Shown here: positions 61,663 to 64,000 of the stretch, piece after piece
Position numbering within the stretch: the first letter of the stretch is position 1
Layout: the number at the start of each line of letters is the position of its first letter
Source: Shewanella sp. UCD-KL12
Lineage (GTDB): Bacteria > Pseudomonadota > Gammaproteobacteria > Enterobacterales > Shewanellaceae
Reading direction: 5' to 3'
DNA length: 64,000 nt
Assembly (NCBI RefSeq): GCF_001957125.1
Contig: NZ_MPHJ01000001.1
Span: forward strand, 1,123,765 to 1,187,764
The notes under the pieces: model-generated
What the model saw: the letters and a program-made list of their open reading frames with translations, nothing else
Databases searched by the model: none
What the model was told of the DNA's origin: nothing
Translations under genes and position numbers: made by a program

Positions 61663-61766
61663 CAAGGGGTGAGACTTGCACCATTAATGTTGTGATAGTC
61701 TCTGAGATGTCTTTTGACAAACCCTTTGAACCTGATCCGGCTAATACCGGCGTAGGAATGGGCCAA
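61663..61766 (+). ncRNA. TPP riboswitch (THI box)
   Basis: The conserved elements are in order: GGGGTG near the 5' side, CTGAGA at 61702-61707, ACCCTTTGAACCTGATC at 61721-61737, a short CCGG...CCGG hairpin, and GCGTAGGAA near the 3' end. This is the standard thiamine-pyrophosphate aptamer. It precedes the TonB receptor by about 107 bp. No clear terminator is visible in that span, so control of translation start is more likely. Confidence 0.95.
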
Positions 61767-61873
61767 TAGGTTTGATGAAGATAATCATGTTCAGCAAGAA
61801 CACCCGCAATCAAACACACTAACCTTTCTCGCTTCTTTTGTTGCCGGATCTCAAAATATTAATTTGGGGTCCT

Positions 61874-64000
61874 ATGAATACTAATAAATCTTTCTCTTTA
61901 AATTCCATGATGAAAAGAGTCTCACCAGTGGCGCTTGCCGTCTCTGCGGTGTTGACCAGTCAATACGCACTCGCAGCTGATAATGACGTACAAGCCAGTT
62001 CTCAGGTAAGCAGTGAAGCTAAGGCTAATGATGATATGGAAGTCATTGTGGTCACTTCTGATTTTCGTCGCTCAAGCTTAGATAAAATGCCATCGAGCGT
62101 TAGTATCATCGATCAGCAACAGATAGAAGATGAAGGCGCGCAACACTTTGAAGATGTACTTAATTCGATTGCAAATTTTAACTGGTCTGGCGGTAGCTCT
62201 AGGCCGAAGTACTTTCAAATTCGTGGTGTCGGTGAGCAGGAGGAGTATCAAGGCGCACCTAACTCATCTGTAGGTTACATCATTGACGATATTGATATGT
62301 CAGGGCTTGGTATGGTCTCTAGTATGTATGATCTGCAACAGGTCGAAGTACTTCGTGGCCCACAAGGCACTCGTTACGGTGCCAATGCACTTGCAGGTCT
62401 CATCTATCTAAAGAGTAATGATCCAACTGATGTGTTTGAACACGGGGCTGAGGTGTCAGTTGGCGATGATAACCTAACCACTTTCAGCGGTTTTAGCTCA
62501 GGGCCATTAACCGACTCAGGTAAACTGCTCTATCGTGTCTCTTTACAGCAACATCAGCAAAATGGTTTTCAAAATAACCTTTATCTCGACCGTGATGACA
62601 CCAATGCGCGTGATGAGTTTACTGGCAGAGCAAAACTTCGTTGGTATGCCACAGATGATCTATCTATCGATCTAACAATGCTCCATGCCGACTATGACAA
62701 TGGCTATGATGTGTGGACTTTAGACAATAACGGCGAAAATACCTTAACTGATGCGCCGGGTGTCGATAAACAGCGCACCACAGGTAGCTCACTTAAATTT
62801 ACCTATTCAGGTGCTGAGCAGTTTGAACTTGTGTCTCTTACATCTTTCGCTCAATCTGAAACACACCATAACTACGATGGCGATTGGGCAAACCCTGATT
62901 ATTGGGGCGGATTAGATTGTGGTGGTGAGCCTTGTCAGTATGATTACACGTGGGACAAACAAGGCGAGAGACAGACATTAAGTCAAGAGTTTAGATTAAG
63001 CTCGACTGAAGCGGGGCGTATTTTTGCAAACAGCACCGATTGGTTGTTAGGTGTTTATGGAATGCGCTTAACTGAAGATAATGACACCGTTGAAGATTAT
63101 AATGGCTGGCTTGATACATTAACGGCTGAATATGAAGCCGTTAACAGCGCTATTTTTGGGCAGTTAGACTCAGATCTCGGTGCCGGGTATGCACTTTCTT
63201 TCGGCTTAAGAGTTGAGCGTCGTGATAGTGAGTACAGTGATAGCGCTGGTGATGAGTTCAACCCTGGTGAAACCATGTGGGGTGGACACATAGCGCTGAG
63301 TAAAGCATTGAGTGATGACCATGAGACTTATGCCAGAATCGCTCGTGGTTATAAAGCAGGCGGCTTTAATATGTCTCTGCCCACTGAATTGTCTGATAAG
63401 AAAGAGTACGATACCGAAACGCTATACAACTACGAGATAGGGCTTAAATCTCGCTGGCTTGATGGTGACGCTAGTACTAATTTCTCTGTGTTTTATATGG
63501 ATAGGCGCGATCAACAGGTGTCTGCATCGCAACAGAATCCTGAAGAGCCACAAAAATTTATTCTTTATACGGAAAATGCGGGTAGCTCACATAACTATGG
63601 TGCTGAGTTAGATGCTAACTGGTATGCAACGTCAAATTTGAAACTGTATGCAAGTCTGGGTTGGTTAGAGACAGCTTATGGTGATTATCAATATCAAGAT
63701 AAGTATGGTGGAACGGTTGATTTGACAGGTAGAGAGCTGGCTCACTCGCCTAATTTTACCTATAGCGCTGGTGCGACTTACCGTACTGATTCAGGGTGGT
63801 TTGCTAACCTAACGACCAGTGGTAAGAGTGAGTTTTACTACTCAGATAGTAATGAATCAAAATCTGAGTCTTATATCATCTTTAATGCCCGACTTGGCTA
63901 TGAAACGGATGTATGGTCAGCTTATTTATGGGGTAAAAACCTCACTGATGAGCAATACGGAACACGAGGTTTCTATTTTGGTAATGAACCTGATCAGGAC
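61874..64000 (+). CDS. TonB-dependent receptor, probably for thiamine compounds (3' partial)
   Basis: Outer-membrane active transporter. The 709 residues seen here include a signal peptide (to A-L-A-A near residue 36), a TonB-box-like E-V-I-V-V-T-S near 56, and the plug domain (S-S-V-S-I-I-D, V-L-R-G-P-Q-G-T-R-Y-G). Barrel strands follow, then late family segments (A-R-I-A-R-G-Y-K-A-G-G-F-N, G-K-N-L-T-D-E-Q-Y-G-T-R-G). The frame is open to the last base, so the final barrel strands lie beyond the window. The TPP riboswitch upstream argues that the cargo is thiamine or a precursor; the sequence alone cannot show this. Confidence 0.9.
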   Translation, partial: MNTNKSFSLNSMMKRVSPVALAVSAVLTSQYALAADNDVQASSQVSSEAKANDDMEVIVVTSDFRRSSLDKMPSSVSIIDQQQIEDEGAQHFEDVLNSIANFNWSGGSSRPKYFQIRGVGEQEEYQGAPNSSVGYIIDDIDMSGLGMVSSMYDLQQVEVLRGPQGTRYGANALAGLIYLKSNDPTDVFEHGAEVSVGDDNLTTFSGFSSGPLTDSGKLLYRVSLQQHQQNGFQNNLYLDRDDTNARDEFTGRAKLRWYATDDLSIDLTMLHADYDNGYDVWTLDNNGENTLTDAPGVDKQRTTGSSLKFTYSGAEQFELVSLTSFAQSETHHNYDGDWANPDYWGGLDCGGEPCQYDYTWDKQGERQTLSQEFRLSSTEAGRIFANSTDWLLGVYGMRLTEDNDTVEDYNGWLDTLTAEYEAVNSAIFGQLDSDLGAGYALSFGLRVERRDSEYSDSAGDEFNPGETMWGGHIALSKALSDDHETYARIARGYKAGGFNMSLPTELSDKKEYDTETLYNYEIGLKSRWLDGDASTNFSVFYMDRRDQQVSASQQNPEEPQKFILYTENAGSSHNYGAELDANWYATSNLKLYASLGWLETAYGDYQYQDKYGGTVDLTGRELAHSPNFTYSAGATYRTDSGWFANLTTSGKSEFYYSDSNESKSESYIIFNARLGYETDVWSAYLWGKNLTDEQYGTRGFYFGNEPDQD

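Overview
The window looks like chromosome of a marine gammaproteobacterium of the genus Shewanella. The evidence is a small tetraheme cytochrome very close in sequence to Shewanella CctA and lying next to htpX, a gltA / sdhCDAB-sucABCD block, a biotin cluster (bioA divergent from bioBFC-D), and AT-leaning DNA with CRP-type operators in front of respiratory genes. Species cannot be fixed from the sequence alone. No rRNA, tRNA, CRISPR array, prophage or IS transposase was seen.

Layout. 0-1.4 kb: the possible tail of an upstream gene, a small exported Lys/Arg/Asp-rich protein and a GNAT acetyltransferase. 1.5-12.9 kb: the TCA block, with gltA on the minus strand divergent from sdhCDAB-sucAB-sucCD. 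13-21.7 kb: mixed housekeeping and accessory genes, including a FadL-family porin, an FMN/3Fe-4S glutamate-synthase-like enzyme, fur, a CobB sirtuin, a P-loop kinase, a nickel superoxide dismutase operon under a good Fur box, and ecotin. 21.8-26.7 kb: a cytoplasmic NapA/NasA-like molybdoenzyme followed by a fused DmsB-DmsC-type electron-transfer and anchor protein, behind a sigma-54-type promoter. 27-32.8 kb: the biotin genes, with a 365-bp MITE-like inverted-repeat element between bioC and bioD. 32.9-36.1 kb: an orphan TctC-type binding protein, htpX and cctA. 36.5-46 kb: a nitrate/nitrite assimilation cluster (cobA, TrpD2-like, ANTAR regulator, nirB, nirD, narK, PP2C-Ser/Thr kinase fusion). 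46.1-57.7 kb: a lipoprotein, then a large curli (csg) locus with three giant curlins, two CsgB-like minor subunits and csgDEFG. 58-64 kb: small proteins, a TetR regulator, hinT, a double-hotdog thioesterase, ycfL, and a TPP riboswitch in front of a TonB receptor that runs off the window end.

How the parts fit together. Three GG-N10-GC promoter candidates (before the 21.9-kb molybdoenzyme, before cobA and before nirB) tie two separated blocks into one probable nitrogen-control regulon. The first two have paired NtrC-like sites upstream. In this reading NarK imports nitrate, the molybdoenzyme reduces it to nitrite with electrons from the membrane anchor, NirBD reduces nitrite to ammonium, and CobA supplies the siroheme precursor. 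The nirB leader carries an ANTAR-type hexaloop that competes with a strong terminator, and the gene just upstream encodes an ANTAR protein.

The most unusual content is the curli locus, whose 540-670 residue curlins are about four times the length of E. coli CsgA. After that come the quinol-type nitrate reductase arrangement and the Fur-box/nickel-SOD operon.
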